In this document: positions 17,972 to 32,900 of the stretch, in pieces | Position numbering within the stretch: position 1 is the stretch's first letter | Layout of the letters: each line of letters opens with the position of its first letter | NCBI GenBank assembly: GCA_020072785.1 | Contig: JAIQGG010000002.1 | Location: forward strand, 682,001 to 746,000 | Length of the DNA stretch: 64,000 bases | Direction of reading: 5' to 3' | Origin: Terriglobia bacterium | Lineage (GTDB): Bacteria > Acidobacteriota > Terriglobia > Acidiferrales > UBA7541 | Made by a program: the position numbers and the translations under genes | The notes under the pieces: model-generated | Told to the model about the DNA's origin: nothing | Databases searched by the model: none | What the model saw: only the letters and a program-made list of their open reading frames with translations

Positions 17972-20900
17972 GCTGTGCTCCATGGTAACACGAGGCTGGG
18001 CGGGTGAAAATGGCAGGCACGCGGGAGGCGTGGGGGCGGTCTGGTGGAGAGGCGGATTTGCAAGCCACATGGCGGAGTCTCGATCCAGCCGGGATGAATT
18101 CCCTCGCCGCGACGGCAGCCAGCCCGTGTGGATTTGCGCAAAGGCACGTTAGCAGGGTGGAAACGTGGCATTGCGCGGGGGTGGCATCTTGATAGACTCG
18201 ACATGAGGGAAAACGCGTCCCCGCGCATGAGCCCCCCAACATCGCATCGCCGCCACTTTGAGCGGCAACTGACGTACGCGCGGCCGATCATCGCGCTGCT
18301 GGCGCTGCTGGCGCTGCTGGAGCGGCCGCTGGATCATACGCGCACGCGGGCCATCGGCTTTCTTGCCGGCTATCTGCTGTTCGGAGTGGCGGTAGTGCTG
18401 CTGGCGCGGCTGCTGGAGCGGCGCAATCTGTATGTGCCGCTGGCGGCGGATCTCGCCGCGCTGCTGGTCTTTGCCTGGCTGAGTCCCTCGCAGACCGCGG
18501 TGTGGTTCCCGTATCTGTTCGTGGGCTTTGCGGTGGGCGGGCGGTGGGGAATGCGCGCGGCGGTGTGGCTGCTGGGCGGGTTCTCGCTGGCGCTGGTGCT
18601 GCGCACGGCGGTGCATGGCGAGCTGCAGTGGGTGCGCGTGATTTCCTGGGTGGGGCTGGTGGGGGCGACGTTTGGCGCGGGCACGGGGCTGGCCTTTCTG
18701 GGCGAGAGCAACCGGCGCTACGCGGCGGAAAACGATTTTTTCGCGCGCATCTCTTCGGCGTTGCGCGTGGAGCAGGGCCTGGCGGAATCGCTGCGGCTGC
18801 TCCTGGACGAACTGGCCCGCGCCTTCCACTGCGAGGAGGCGGTGCTGGCCTATCGCGATCAGGATCTCGAGCGCATTTTTCTGTGGCGGCTGAAGCCCGG
18901 GACGACCGAGCGCATCTTTCCGGAGAGCATGCCGCTGTCGCGGGCCGACGGCTTTTTGCTGGACGATCTGGATGCGGCGGTCTGCTGGAACAGCCTGGAA
19001 GGGCGCGGAGACGGCTTCGGCTGGAACCGCCGCGACGCCCGCCCGCTCGATCCGTTGCCGCGCATCCCGGGCCCCGCGCAACAGGAATTGCAGCTGCGCT
19101 CGATGATGAGCGTGGCCTTCGAGCAGTACGGGGAGCCCGCCGGGCGGCTGTTCCTGCTCAATGGGCGGCGGACCTTCACCGGCGAGGATCTGCGCTGGTT
19201 CGAGCGCATCGCCGGGCATTTCGCCGCGCCGCTGGAAAATCTCTTCCTGCTGCGGCACATGCGCGCGCGGGCCATCGAGGGGGAGCGCAGCCGCATCTCG
19301 CGGGACCTGCATGACGGGATCCTGCAGACGCTGCTGAGCATCGAGATCCAGATCGACGTGCTGCGGCGCAAACTGCCGGTGGCCCCCGAACAGGCGGCCA
19401 CGAGCCTGGCCACGCTGCAGCAGACGGTGCGCAACGAGTCCGCGGAGCTGCGCCGGCTGGTGACCGACCTGCGCCCGTCGCGGGTGCAGAGCGCGGATTT
19501 GGTGGACCTGATGCGGGGGTTTGCCGAGCGTTTTCGCAATGAATCGGGGCTGGCGCTGGACCTGCTGGTGGATTCCACGTCCATCCAAGCGCCCGACCGG
19601 GTCTGCCGGGAGCTTTTCCAGATTTACCGAGAAGCACTCAACAACATAAAAAAGCATGCGAAGGCTTCCCATGTCGTGGTAAAACTTACGCAGGATGACA
19701 GCCGCATCGTCCTGGTCGTGGACGATAATGGCGAAGGCTTCAGCTTCGCCGGGCGCTTCTCCGGGGATGAGCTGGACCGCCTGCGGCTGGGGCCGATTTC
19801 CATCAAGGAGCGCACGCGTACCGTTGGTGGTGTGTTAACGGTGGAGTCCAGTCCGGGCCACGGAGCGCGTTTGAGTCTAGAGATTCCACTCGGTTGACAT
19901 GGCCAAGAACAAACAACAGATTCGCGTTTTGCTGGCAGACGACCACGCGATATTCCGCGACGGTCTGCGCAAACTGCTGGATGCCGACGACGACCTGGCC
20001 ATTGTGGGCGAGGCGCAGAACGGCGCGGAATGCATCAAGCTGATCACCAAGCTGAAACCGGATATTCTGCTGCTGGACCTGCGCATGCCGGACAAGGACG
20101 GTCTGGCGGTGCTGGAGGAAGTGAATTTCGACACGCTGCCGACGCGGGTGATCGTGCTGACCGCGGCCGAGGATGATCGCGACGTGGTGCGCGCGATGCG
20201 GCTGGGTGCGCGCGGCGTGGTGCTGAAGCAGTCGGCTACAGATCTGCTGGTCAAGAGCATCTACCGGGTACACGCCGGAGAGATCTGGCTGGACAACCGC
20301 ATGACCGCGGAGGTCATGAAGGCGTTCTCCAAGTCGTCGGAATCCGGGCCGCGGCGGGAAAAGCCGCTGCTCAGCGACCGGGAAAAAGAGATCGTGCAGC
20401 TGGTGGCGCAAGGATTCCGCAACAAGGAGATCGGGGAAAAGCTGTTCATCAGCGAGCAGACGGTGAAGAACCACCTGCACAACATTTTCGACAAGCTCGG
20501 AGTCTCCGACCGGCTCGAGCTGGCCCTCTACGCCATCCACCACCGGCTCATCGACCACTCCTAAGCCGTTCCTGACCTTGCAGCAACACCGCTTCGGGCG
20601 CTGCACTTCCGCGCATGGCGCCCGCCCGCTGCGCTGCCTTGCTTCGCCAGGCAAGAAGGCAGTGATATTATCAGTTTGTGACTTGCCCTGCCGCACTCAA
20701 GGACCAACCCGGGGCCCCGATCATCCGCCGGTTCTTTTCCTGGGCGGCTTGCGCTCTGTTCTTCCTGTGCTTCTGCACCCTGGCAGTTCCGGCGCGGGGC
20801 GCCGAGCTCAAGCAAAAAACCATCGAGGCTTTCCAACACTACGTGGAGATCTCCGAAGCGCGCATGGCGACGGAACTCGCGGACCCGGAGGGGTTCCTGT

Positions 20901-23900
20901 GGGTGGACCGGCTGCCCGCGGCGCACCGCCAGACGCCGCTCGCGCAGCTTTTGCAGGGGCGCGTCATTACCGAACACCTGGAAACACTTGAGGGAGGGAA
21001 TCGCATTGCGGTTCCCGACGGCCTGGTCCACCACTGGATCGCCTTGGTCTTCGTTCCCGGTGTGAGCCTGGCGCAGGTTCTGGCGCTGCAACAGGACTAC
21101 GACCACCATCAGGAGATGTACAAGCCGGAGGTGCAGCGCTCCCGGCTGGTGAGCCACGAGGGCAATGACTTCACGGTGGACTTTCGCTTCCACCGCAAGG
21201 CCATCGTCACCGCGGTGTACAACGCCGAGTTCGCCATCCGCTACTTCCCGCTGGACGCGACGCGGGCCTGGAGCCGCTCCTACTCGACGCGCATTGCGGA
21301 AGTGGCGGACCCCGGCATGGCCTCCGAGCACGAAAAGCCCGTAGGCCGGGATCGCGGCTATCTGTGGAGGCTGAATACCTACACGCGGTATCAGGAGAAA
21401 GACGGCGGGGTGTACATCCAGATTGAGTTCATCGCCTTGAGCCGCAGCGTGCCGTGGATTTTTGCCTGGTTGGTCAATCCCTACGTCAAGAGCGTCCCGC
21501 GCGAATACCTGACCCATTTGCTGGAAGCCACGCGCAAAGCCCTGATCAAGAAACAAGAAGCCACTTCCGGCAGCAACGCCGCGTTTCGGCGCCAGCCGGT
21601 GCGGCTTACCGCGGTTTCCTGGCGACGATGTGCAGAGAGCCGCAGATTTCCCGGAGGGGCCAGGCCCTTTCCAGGAGGCGGCCGATAGCGGATACCGCGG
21701 GGATCAAGGGCTCGGGAGTCGCCGGGTGCAGCCAGTCGAAGGGGGTAACCCGCACATCGCAAAAGCCGGCGCGCTGCAGGGCGTGGCGCAAGCTGCAGCG
21801 GTAGAAGGCGGTTTCCTCCGGGGAGACCTGCGGAAAGAAACTGCGGAAGTGGCGTTCCATCCAGACTTGCGGGTTGGCCATGTTGGGTTCGGCGAAGCTC
21901 ATCCTGCCGCCGGGCTTGAGAAGCTGCAGAATCTTCTGCCAGGTGCGGGTGAGATCCAGGTGATGCAGCACCGAGGAGCCAATCACCGCGTCGAAGGGCC
22001 CATCCAGGGCGCAGTCCTCGAAATTCTTCAAGATAAAACGGGCGTTGGGAATATCCCGCATTTGCGCCAGGCGGATCAGCTCCGGGGAAAGGTCCACCGC
22101 CAGAATCTCCGCGCCGGAAGCGGCGAACATGCCGGTAAACAGACCGCTGCCGCAACCGATCTCCAGAACGCGGCTGCCGGGAGCGATGTGCGCGCCGCTG
22201 ACGATCCGTTGCGCGCGCCGCCGGGCACGCACCTTTCCGGCGGGGGTCCCCCAACCCCACTGCAGTTCGGGATCGTTTTCCGCGAGGAAACGGCCGTGCG
22301 CGATTTCACTGGCGATGCGCGATGGAGGAGAGGGACCGGGGTTCGTGTCGTTCATGGGCACTCGATTCTACCAGGCGATTTCCAGCGTATGCCATTCCGC
22401 CGCCGGCCAGCAAGAGCCATCCGTCCGGGTTTCCTGCCCGGTGCCGGGATAGATTTGCATTTGGAAATTCGCGCTTGTGAGTAAAATAGCCGGACCATGG
22501 CCAAACTCACTTTTTTAGGCGCGGCAGGCTGCGTCACGGGATCGAAATACCTGGTGGAAGCCGCCGGGAAAAAGCTGCTGGTGGACTGCGGGCTGTTCCA
22601 GGGCTCGAACGAGCTGAAGGACCGCAACTGGAAGCCGCTGCCGCTCGATGCCAAAACGATCGACTACGCCGTGCTGACGCACGCGCATCTCGATCACACG
22701 GGATGGCTGCCCAAGCTGGTGGAGGACGGCTACGGGGGCCCCATCTTCGCCAACCCGGCCACGATCGAGCTCACGGAAATCCTGCTGAAGGATTCGGCGC
22801 ACCTGCAGGAAGAAGACACGGAGCACGCGCGGCGCAAGAAATACAGCCGGCATGCCGAGCCGCTGGCGCTGTACACGACGGAAGACGTGGAGCCGGTGCT
22901 GCAGCAGTTGAAGCCGATTCCGCGCAAGGGAGGCTTCGACATCTCGCCGGAATTCCGGATGGTTTCCTACGACGCCGGGCACATTCTGGGCTCCTCCAGC
23001 CTGGAGCTGACGATCAGCGAAAACGGGAAGAAGACCGTGGTGGTCTTCTCCGGCGATGTCGGGCGCTACAACCAGCCCATCCTCAACGATCCGGTCACGC
23101 CGCCGCGCGCCGATGTGCTGCTGTGCGAATCCACGTACGGCGACCGGGAGCACCCGGACGGGGCTCCCGACGAGGCGCTGGCCACGGTGGTCAACCGCGT
23201 GGTCCGGCGCGGCGGCTCGATCGTCTTTCCGGCCTTCGCCATCGGGCGCACGCAGACGCTGATGTATTACCTGCGGCAGCTCGAGGATACGAAGCGCATC
23301 CCGCGCATTCCGGTCTATGTGGACAGCCCCATGGCCCTCAGCGCCACCGACCTGTACTTGCGCCATCACGAAGATCACGACCTGGAATTCACCCGGGAAG
23401 AAAAAGGGGGCTCCGGGGATCCCCTGGATGTCCACGAGTTTCATCTGGCGCGCAGCGTGGAGGATTCCAAGCGCATCAACGACGTCACCACCCCCTGCAT
23501 CATTATTTCCGCCAGCGGCATGGCCAGCGGCGGGCGCGTCCTGCATCACCTGGCGCGGCGCCTGCCCGACGCCCGCAACGCCGTTATCCTCGCCGGCTTT
23601 CAAGCCGAGGGCACGCGCGGGCGCGCGCTCCTGGAAGGCGCCAAGCTCCTGCATATCCATGGTCAGGAAGTGCCGGTACTCGCGGAGGTCCTCGAGCTCG
23701 GGCAGTTTTCCGCACACGCCGGAAAAAGCGAGCTGCTGCGCTGGGTAGGGGGCATCCAGGGCGCTCCGCGGCAGACCTGGCTGACTCACGGCGAGCCCGC
23801 CGCCGCGCAATCCTTGCAAGCCGCGATCCAGGCGCAGTTGCACTGGAACGTGGACGTCGCGCGCTACCTGGACACCGTGGACCTCGGTTCCTAGGCGGTT

Positions 23901-26900
23901 GTGGAATTCTGCGGGGCCGGGCGCAGCGCTGCCCTAAAAACGACTGTTCTTTCCGCAAATATTGAGAAAGGGAAACTATTTTTTGCGGAAGTGAAACATC
24001 TTTGGCGGGGGATACGTCTAAAAATTAAGACCACTCGCGGGGTAGATGGCTAACCACCACAGGGCAACCGACCATCAGCCGTCTACCCCTTCCTCACTGG
24101 ACCTTTTGCGGATGACTCTATGTGTGACCGCGAAGGGATCAAATTCTGCAGTGTTTTCCAGTATCTATCTAAAAGAAAAGACTAGACTTGCTGTGGAGTC
24201 ATGCGGCGCGTCGGGGTCTCCCGGGACATGGGCGGAATCTCCTCGAGGCGCAGCTCAGCCACGAACATCGGAGCCGGCGCTACGCGCCCCCAGCGGTTTA
24301 ATTCCCAGCGCGCGCGGATAAAGCGGATCTCCGGGCGGAGGGTGAGGTCCAGGACCAGCTTGCTTTCCCCGCGATAGAAGCCCTGGGGCATCTTGAGCAG
24401 GGGCTTGGTGCCCCAGTTTTCGCCGTCCGGCGAGCCCCAGATGGCGATGTCCAGGGACTCCTGCTCGATCTGCTCGGTGATCTGCAAGCGGCAGAGAAAG
24501 GTGCGCGTCGCGCTGCCCGATATGCCGGCCGCCGGGCCTTCCCCGTTCGCTTCCAACCGTGTCCCTGCCGCCAGCAACGCCAGTTGCATCGCCATTTTTG
24601 CTCCCGCCCGCTCTGGCCGCGGATTTTAGCACAGGAGTTCGCCGCGTGTGTTGCGTCATTCCGCACGTTTCGCGGCGGGGCCGTGGATCTCCAGGCGCTG
24701 GCGCTCGGAATTCCACTTCGCGGCGGTCTGCAAATCGGCGCAGAGTTTGGTCATCTTCCCGGCGATGTTCTGCGCGTGAATCCCTTCGGCGCGGTTGGCC
24801 CGAAAGCCGCGGATCAGCGTGGGATAGAGGCGCAGAGCGCGCGGCTGGTTGTTGGCGAACTCCGCGACATAGATGAAGGACTGGTCGTTGCGCTCGATGC
24901 GGTCCACCGCATAATCATCCACGAAGTTTCCGGCGCCGTAGAGGATCGGGCGGCCCCGGTAGAATTCGATGCCGCGGAAAACATGGCTGGAGTGGCCGAA
25001 AAGCAGATCGGCTCCGGCATCCAGGAGGGCATGCGCGAAAAGCACATGCTCCTCGGGGGGCGTGTATCCCCAGTTGCCGCCCCAGTGCGCCGAGACGATC
25101 AGCAGATCCACGGCCTTGCGGTGTTCGCGAACGGCCTGCAAAAGCTTTTTGGCGCGCGCGTCGGCCAAGTCTGTGGGCACGTAGAAGGTGCCCGGCCAAT
25201 CCGCGCCCGCTTCCCATTCCGGCTCGTTGTCGGTGAACGCCAGCAGCCCCAGCTTCCTCCCGCAGACGGTGGCGGAGGCCAGCCGCGAGGCCTGCTCCAG
25301 ATTCGCGCCCGCGCCGCTATGCACGATGCCCGCGCGGTCCAGGATCTCCAGCATTTCGAGGAGCGCGTCGTAGCCGTAATCCAGAACGTGGTTATTTGCG
25401 AGGGAGACGGCGTTGATGCGCGCGGCTTGCAGCACGGCAATGTTTTTTGCGGCGGAGCGGAAGTGGAAGGTCTTGGGAAAAACGGACCAGGGGCTTCCGC
25501 GGTCCGAAAGGACGCATTCGAGGTTGCAGAGGCGCCAGTCGGCGCTCTCCAGGAGCGGGAGGGTGTCGCCCCAGGGGTAGTGCGGCGGGGCGTTTTGCAG
25601 GACCTCGTCCAGCAGGCGCCCGAGCATGCAGTCGCCCAGCAACAAGAGTTCGAGCGGCTTCAATCCGGCGATGAATGGCGCACTCATTTGGCCCGGCCGG
25701 GAGGCATATTCCGCAAAGTGCCCGCGGTTCCCAGCGCTTCTCGTCGTATAATCCCCGTTCTATCCCCAAGGGTGAGGAGACCGCAATGAGAATGTTTTTG
25801 GCCGCCGTGTTCTGCACGCTGTTATCCCTGGGCGCCGCCGCGCAGCAGCCGGCCCTCGACAAACTCGTGGAGCAGGAACTTCCCGCGCTGGTCTCCACCT
25901 ACAAAGCGATCCATGCCGCGCCGGAGCTCTCGCACCACGAGGAGAAAACTTCGGCGCTGCTGGCGCAGCAACTGCGCGGGCTGGGCTACGAAGTGACCGA
26001 GCACGTCGGCAAGTACCCAAATGGCGAGTGGAAGGGCTACGGGGTCGTGGCGGTGCTGAAGAACGGGGCGGGGCCCACGGTGCTGGTGCGCGCGGATATG
26101 GACGCGCTGCCGGTGGAGGAAAAGACCGGCGTTGCGTATGCCAGCCACGTGCACACCAAGAACGACGCCGGGGTGGACACACCCGTGATGCACGCCTGCG
26201 GCCACGACATCCATGTCAGCGCGCTGATGGGCACGGCAAAGATGCTGGTGCAGCTCAAGGACCAGTGGCGGGGCACGCTGGTCCTGATCGGGCAGCCCGC
26301 CGAGGAAATGATTGACGGCGCAAAGGCCATGCTCGCCGACGGCCTGTACACGCGCTTCCCCAAGCCGGACTACGCCGTGGCGCTGCACGACACCCCGGAC
26401 CTGGAAGCCGGCAAGGTGGGCTTCACGCCAGGCTATGCGCTGGCCAGTTCCAGTTCGGTGGACGTGACCATCCGGGGGCGCGGCGCGCACGGCTCGCGCC
26501 CGGAAGCCAGCAAGGACCCCATCGTCCTGGCCGCCGAATACATCCTGGCGATACAGACCATCGTCAGCCGGGAGCTTTCGCCGTTTGATCCCGCGGTGGT
26601 CACCGTCGGCTCCATCCATGGCGGCACCAAGTCCAACATCATCCCGGACGAGGTGCGCCTGCAGCTCACCGTGCGCACCTACAAGGAAGAAGTGCGCCAG
26701 CACATCCTGGCTTCGCTGGAGCGCATCGCGCGGGGCGTGGCCCTCGCGGGGGGCGTCCCGGAAGATCGCGCGCCGATCGTGAAGGCCAGCGAAACGGAAT
26801 ATACCCCGGCCATGTACAACGATCCGGCGCTGGCCGCGCGCGTGGCCGCGGCCATGAAAAAGGAGCTGGGTGCGGAGAATGTGGTGGAAACCCCGCCGGT

Positions 26901-29900
26901 GATGGGCAGCGAGGACTTCGGCGCGCTGGGGCTGGAGGACCGCAAGATTCCCACGTTCATGTTCGGCGTCGGGGCCATTGACGCGGCGCGCCTCGCGGCC
27001 ATGAAGCAGAGCGGGACGCCCGTTCCGTCGCTGCACTCGAGCCTCTTCTGGCCGACACCCGAGCCCACGATTCGCACGGCGGTCAAAGCCATGACCGCGG
27101 CGGTGCTGGATTTACTGAAAAAGTAGGTCGTGCAGGGGCGGTAGGAAGCTTGCTCATCGAGTTGCGGTCTTCAGCTCGACGTACTCTCTTTCATCCCCGA
27201 GTGGGAGCGGCTCGCCCAGCGCTTTCATGTCTTCGATGTACAGCTCCATCGCTTCCTCAATGTTCTTGAGGGCCTCTTCACGCGTGTCGCCCTGAGAAAC
27301 GCATCCGGGAAGCGCCGGCACTGTGACCACATAGCCGCCGTCGCTCTCCCGCTGCAGAATCACTGTATAGCGCATGGCGCTGTTTCCTCAGACGTGCAGC
27401 TTGGCGAGGCGCTCGGCGGCGGCGGCCAGGGTGCTTTCCTTCTTGCAGAAGGTGAAGCGCACCTGCTGTGCGCCGTCCTGCGCGTTGCGGTAGAAGCTGG
27501 AGCCGGGGACGACGGCGACGCCGATGGTTTCGATCAGGTACTTCGCGAAGGCCACGTCGTTCGTTGCGGCCGCAGAGCCGCCGGCGCCGGGGAAGCGGAA
27601 GCGCGAAATGTCGGTCATGATGTAGTACGCGCCGCGGGGCTTGAAGACCGTGAAGCCCGCCTGCTCCAGAATCTTCAGCAGGCGTTCGCGCTTCTCCGCG
27701 TAGCTGGCGGCGAGCTTGTCGTAGTAGCTCTGGGGCAGGCGCAGGGCCGTGGCGCCGGCCTGCTGCAGGGGAGCAGCCGCGCCCACGGTGAGGAAGTCGT
27801 GGACCTTGCGGATCGCCGAGGTGGCTTCCGGCGGAGCCAGAGCCCAACCCACGCGCCAGCCGGTGACGCTGTAGGTCTTGGACATGCCATTGATGACGAT
27901 GGTGTGTTCGCGCATGCCGTCGAGGCTGGCCATGGAGACGTGCTGGGCGCCGTCGTAGAGGATGTGCTCGTAGATTTCGTCGGTGATGCAGAAGGCGTTC
28001 CAGCGCAGGCAGAGGTCGCGGATGAACTCCAGCTCGCCGCGGGTGAAGACTTTTCCGGTGGGATTGTTGGGTGTGTTGAGGATGATGGCCTTGGTGCGCG
28101 GGCCGAAGGCTGCGGCCAGCTCCTTCTCGTCGAAGGACCAGTCGGGCGTGCGCAGCTTCACGAACTTCGGCGTGGCCCCGCTGAGGATCGCGTCGGGCCC
28201 GTAGTTTTCGTAGAAGGGCTCGAAGACCACCACCTCGTCGCCGGGATTGATGATGGCCAGCATGACCGCCATCATGGCTTCGGTCGAGCCGCAGCACACG
28301 GTGATCTCGCGCTCCGGGTCGTAGGCGACACCCTGGGTGCGCGCGAATTTGTCGACCACGGCGTCGCGCAGGGGCTTGGCGCCCCAGGTGATGGCGTACT
28401 GGTTGAAGTCGTCGGCGATGGCCTGGCGCGCCGCTTCTTTCAGCTCCCCGGGGGCCGCGAAATCGGGAAAGCCCTGCGAGAGGTTGACGGCGTGGTGTTT
28501 CATCGCCAGCCGGGTCATCTCGCGGATCACCGATTCGGTGAACTGTTCGGCCTTGGCGGAGAGCATGCGCCGCGCGGCTTCCCCAACAGGGGAGGGCGCG
28601 GGCCGGGAATCAGAAGTGGTCATGGTTGTGGGCTCGCTATTGGCGTACCGGCAGATGCCACGTGGCAGTCTGCATGCCGGCCGCACCATAAATCATCCGG
28701 TAGAGTTCGGCGTTGCGCAAGACGATTTGCACGTACTCGCGGGTTTCGGTGAAGGGGATGGATTCCACGAGCTCGGCGATCTCGTCGTACTTGCGTTCCG
28801 CGCTCCAGGAGGCGATGCGATCTTCCCCGGCGTTGAACGCCGCCAGGGCCTGCTCCGGCCCGCCCGTGGCGCGCAACAGGCCCGCGAGATAGACGGTGCC
28901 CACCGTGAGGTTGAACTCCGGATCGAACAATTTTTTCTTGGAGTAGCGCAGGTGCAGTTTCCGGGCCACCAGCCGCCCGGTTTTCGGCAGCATCTGCATG
29001 AGTCCGATGGCGTCGGCATGGGACACCGCGTCCGCCTGGAAGGTGGACTCCTGGCGGATCAGTCCGGCGACCAGCGCCGGGTCCAGGCCGTTCCTGGCGG
29101 CCTCGCGGCGCAGCGCTGCCTCGTAGGGCAGGGGATAGAGGGCCTTCCACGCGGCCAGCGGCGCGTCCTCTTTCTTGCGGGCCTCGAGGTTCGGCATCAC
29201 CAGCCGCCCGTAAGCCATGCCCGCGGCGAAATGCCCCTGGTCGAAAGCCGCCTGCGCCGCCTCCAGCAGGAGGCGCGGCGCGGCGGTGGCAAAGTAGGCG
29301 AATTTCAGTTCCTGCTCCGCGGAAGCGTCGAAGGCAATGGCCCGCAGGGCCTGCGCGCGGGCCCAGCGCTCTGCAGCGGCCGCGGGAAGGGGCTCGTCCA
29401 GGGGGCGCAACGGCGGTGCGGGCGGAATTTTGTCGAGGAACTCCGCGGGGTTTTCCGCGCCGGGCCCGATGACCGCCAGGCGCTGCGCCGCGGCCATCCC
29501 GAAATAACTCTGCGGGAAACGGCTCACCGCTTTGTCGAAGAAACTGCGGGCGTGCGCGGGATTGCCGTTGCGCTCGGCGCTGCGTCCCAGCCAGTAGAGT
29601 GCGTTCACGGTGTACGGCGAGGAAGGATACTTGAGCAGGAAGGCCTGGAAACGATCGACGGCATCGGACTGGCGGTTGAGATAGGCCACCCAGGCGATGC
29701 GCCATTCCGCGATCTGCGCGTTCTTGCCGCCGGGATAGGCTTCCGCGACGCGCCGGTAGTCCTCCGCGGCACGCACACGGTCCAGCTGCACCCAGTAATA
29801 GTTGGCCTCGGCCATGAGCGCATCCTCGGCCCAGCGGCTTTGCGGGTATTTTTCGAGGAGCTGGCGGATGGCGCGGAACATTTCCGCGTCGTTTTTCCGG

Positions 29901-32900
29901 GTGCGCCAGATCTGCGAAAGAGCGTAGAGGCGCTCGGCGTCGGTTTCCGCATCGCTCAAGGTCAGGTTGGCAAGCAGCGCGGGCGACGCATTGGACTGCA
30001 CGCGGGCCTCGGCGATGCGCAGTTGCGCATGCTGGCGCAGCGGATCGGCGGCCTCGCGCGGCGCCTGCGCCAGAACTTTTTCGAATTCCGCGCGGGCTTC
30101 GCGCCATTTCTTGGCGTCGTAGAAGGACTGCGCGCGCTTCAGTTGCAGCTCGAGCGACGGGCGCGGATATTCCTGGCGCAGGCTGCGCTGCAATGCGGGC
30201 AGGGCGCTCCCGGCGGTCTTGGCCTCATCGCTCAGCGGGTAGCGGTAGTAGATGGTCTGGTAGTCCGCGGCGGCGCGCGCAGTCTGCCGCGCGGCCTGCC
30301 GGGCGCGGGCCAGGAGCAGCAGGAGTTCCGGCTTTCCCGAGGCCGGGGGATAGCTCTCCAGCGCCTCCAGGGTTTCCTGGGGCTTGCCCAGGTCCAGAGC
30401 CGTGGCCGCCAGCGCCTCGATGACCTGCTCGCGCATGGCCGTGTGCGGATAGTCGCGCTCGAGCGCGCGCAGATTCTCCAGCGCTTCCGCGGGATGCTTC
30501 AGGGCGCGGTTGGCCTGCGCGCTCCAGAACAGGGCGTAGTCGCCGAGGAGCTGGTCCCGGCGCGCCTTGCCCAGCCACTGCAGCGCTTCCTTGTGGCGGT
30601 TCTTGGATTCATCGGCGTAGCCCAGAGCCAGGGCCGCGCGCGCGCCCCAGACCGAGGTGGAATGTTTGGCGGAGAACGCAGCCAGCTTGGCGTACGCTCC
30701 GGGAAGGTCGTTGTGCAGCGCCCGGGCCAGATCCGCCAGTTCGCGCTGCGCCGCTTCGTCCTCCGGGGTCGCCGCGGTGATCTCCGGCGCGAGAGTCTGC
30801 GGCGTGCAGCCGGCGCGGCAGGCGGCAGCTTTGGGCCGCGGCTTCTTTTTCTTCTGGGGGGCGGCGTGCGCGAAAGTTCCGGCCGCTCCGCCGAGGCTCA
30901 GACTCAGGATGAGCAGCGAAGCGGTGGCCGCGCGCGCGCGGGCCCACAGCGTCCTTGTGGGAAGCGTCCGGCGAGTGGGAAGTACGGGCCGGCCTTCAGG
31001 CATGCCCGGCATGGGAGCGGTACGGATAGTCCCCGAGGGCCTTGGCGTCTCCGTCGGCAAGAATCTGCACCATCCAGTGATAGAAGTAATCCACAGGGTG
31101 GGCCATGATCGGTTTGAACCGGCGGTCGTATTCTCTGTGCGCTTTATCAATGTCATCACGCAATCGGATGCAAATATCCTTGTTTTCGCGGCCCAGTTTG
31201 ACCTGGTCCGGCTTCAACATTTTAATGTCCTGCATCGAAACTTTGGCAACCCGATTCGCCCGCCGGTGCAGTTCCTGCTCTTCGGCGGAGAGGCGGTTGA
31301 GGTCAAAAGGTTGCTCGGCCGCGGATACGGCTTCCTCCTCGGCGGACGCGGCAAGCTCGGTTGGCGCTTCCTCGGCCACCGGCTCGAGATATTCTTCGTA
31401 CACCGGCGCTGCGGGCTCGGTTTGCTCCGCGGCGGCTGCGGCCAAGCGGGTCAATTCCGCTTCGGCGGGGCTGCGCGGGCCGATCTGCAGCGAGGAGGCC
31501 ACAAAGCGGGAAAGAACGTCCAGGGCCGCGGCCAGAGATGCCGCCGCGGTCTGCGCGCGCAGCATGGGGGGCAGGGTATTGGCGGGCCTGGTGCTGGCGC
31601 ACGCCGCGGTTACGTCGTTGACGGCCTGCTGCAGCTCATCCGCGGTATTCTGGATGCGCTCGAGATTCTCGCGCAGTGCGCGGGAGACCGCCTGTTCCAC
31701 CGGGCTTTGTTCTTGTGCCATAGCCAGTTTGGGGGGCGTCTTTCCCCGCAAATCCTCTATCCTTGAATATTGGAAGTGGTCTACTCCCTTGTCAACTCCA
31801 TAACGGCAGCCCCGTGCCTTATGGCCTATTGCGAACCCCTTCCGCGCAGGGCCTGGCCCCATGCCCGGACGCGCGCCTTGCCCGGTTTGCTGTCCCCGGG
31901 GAGTAAACCGCGCGGCCCGCAGAGCGCATCCAATAGCAGGTAAGTGGTAGAATGGAGAGGACCACGGGGGCGACACGGTTTCGACGGAAGCTGTCGCGAC
32001 CCGAAGGCATGCCGGGCGCCACCTGCCCGTAATCGGGTGGAAACTAGAACTGCCAACTCTGAACTGGCACTTGCTGCTTAATTAATTAAGCGCAACGTCT
32101 CCTCAAGCTTCGCCTACGGGCTTGAGATGAGGCGTCACACAGTAGGCTGGCTTCTGCGTTTCGGTCCGTAATGCAGCGGCGAGAACCATCGGACTAGCCG
32201 GCCGCGTTTCTTGCTCATTCTAAGCGCGGAGGGCGAACCCAAACGGAATTGAGCTAAGCATGTAGGCTTCTGGCCGTAGCGCTTTTCGGACGGGGGTTCG
32301 ACTCCCCCCGCCTCCACCATTCTTAGATTCTCCCCTGTCGCGCTGGCGACGCCTGAGTTTGAGGGCAGACCTCACAAGAATGCTCAGGCAGTTATTCTTT
32401 GGGCCATTCGTATGGGAAGAATTTTCCGGCCTCTTGCGGGCTAAGGCTGACTCCCAGCGTTTCCGCAGCGCGGGCGAGAACCGGGTCCGTCCCATTGGCC
32501 AGGTCCGCTGCCGTCGGCAGCACAATCTCATCCGGGAGAACGCCCGAGTGTTCGAGGCTTTTTCCGTCGGCCATGATGAGGAAAGTGGTCAGCCTTTCCT
32601 AACCTTCCAGGACCAGAACGTCAGCGCTGGTTTAGTCTCTGGGCGAGCCGCTCGTAGGCGGCTTTGTAGATGGCGTTTTCGAGCGCAAGCTCGTGGGCTT
32701 TCTTGTACTCTTCGAAGGCCTTCTTCAACTCCGGAGACGGCTTCCAGTTTTTGGGCGCTACAAGCCGTTCGGTTTTGGAGTCATAGACGAAACCAACCAC
32801 ACCCTTAGTGTCGTGGGCTTCGTAGTATGCGCCCACCCGGAAGTGAGCTTCGGCATCGTTTGGATCCAACCGCGTGACTTCCATATATTCCTTCGCGGCG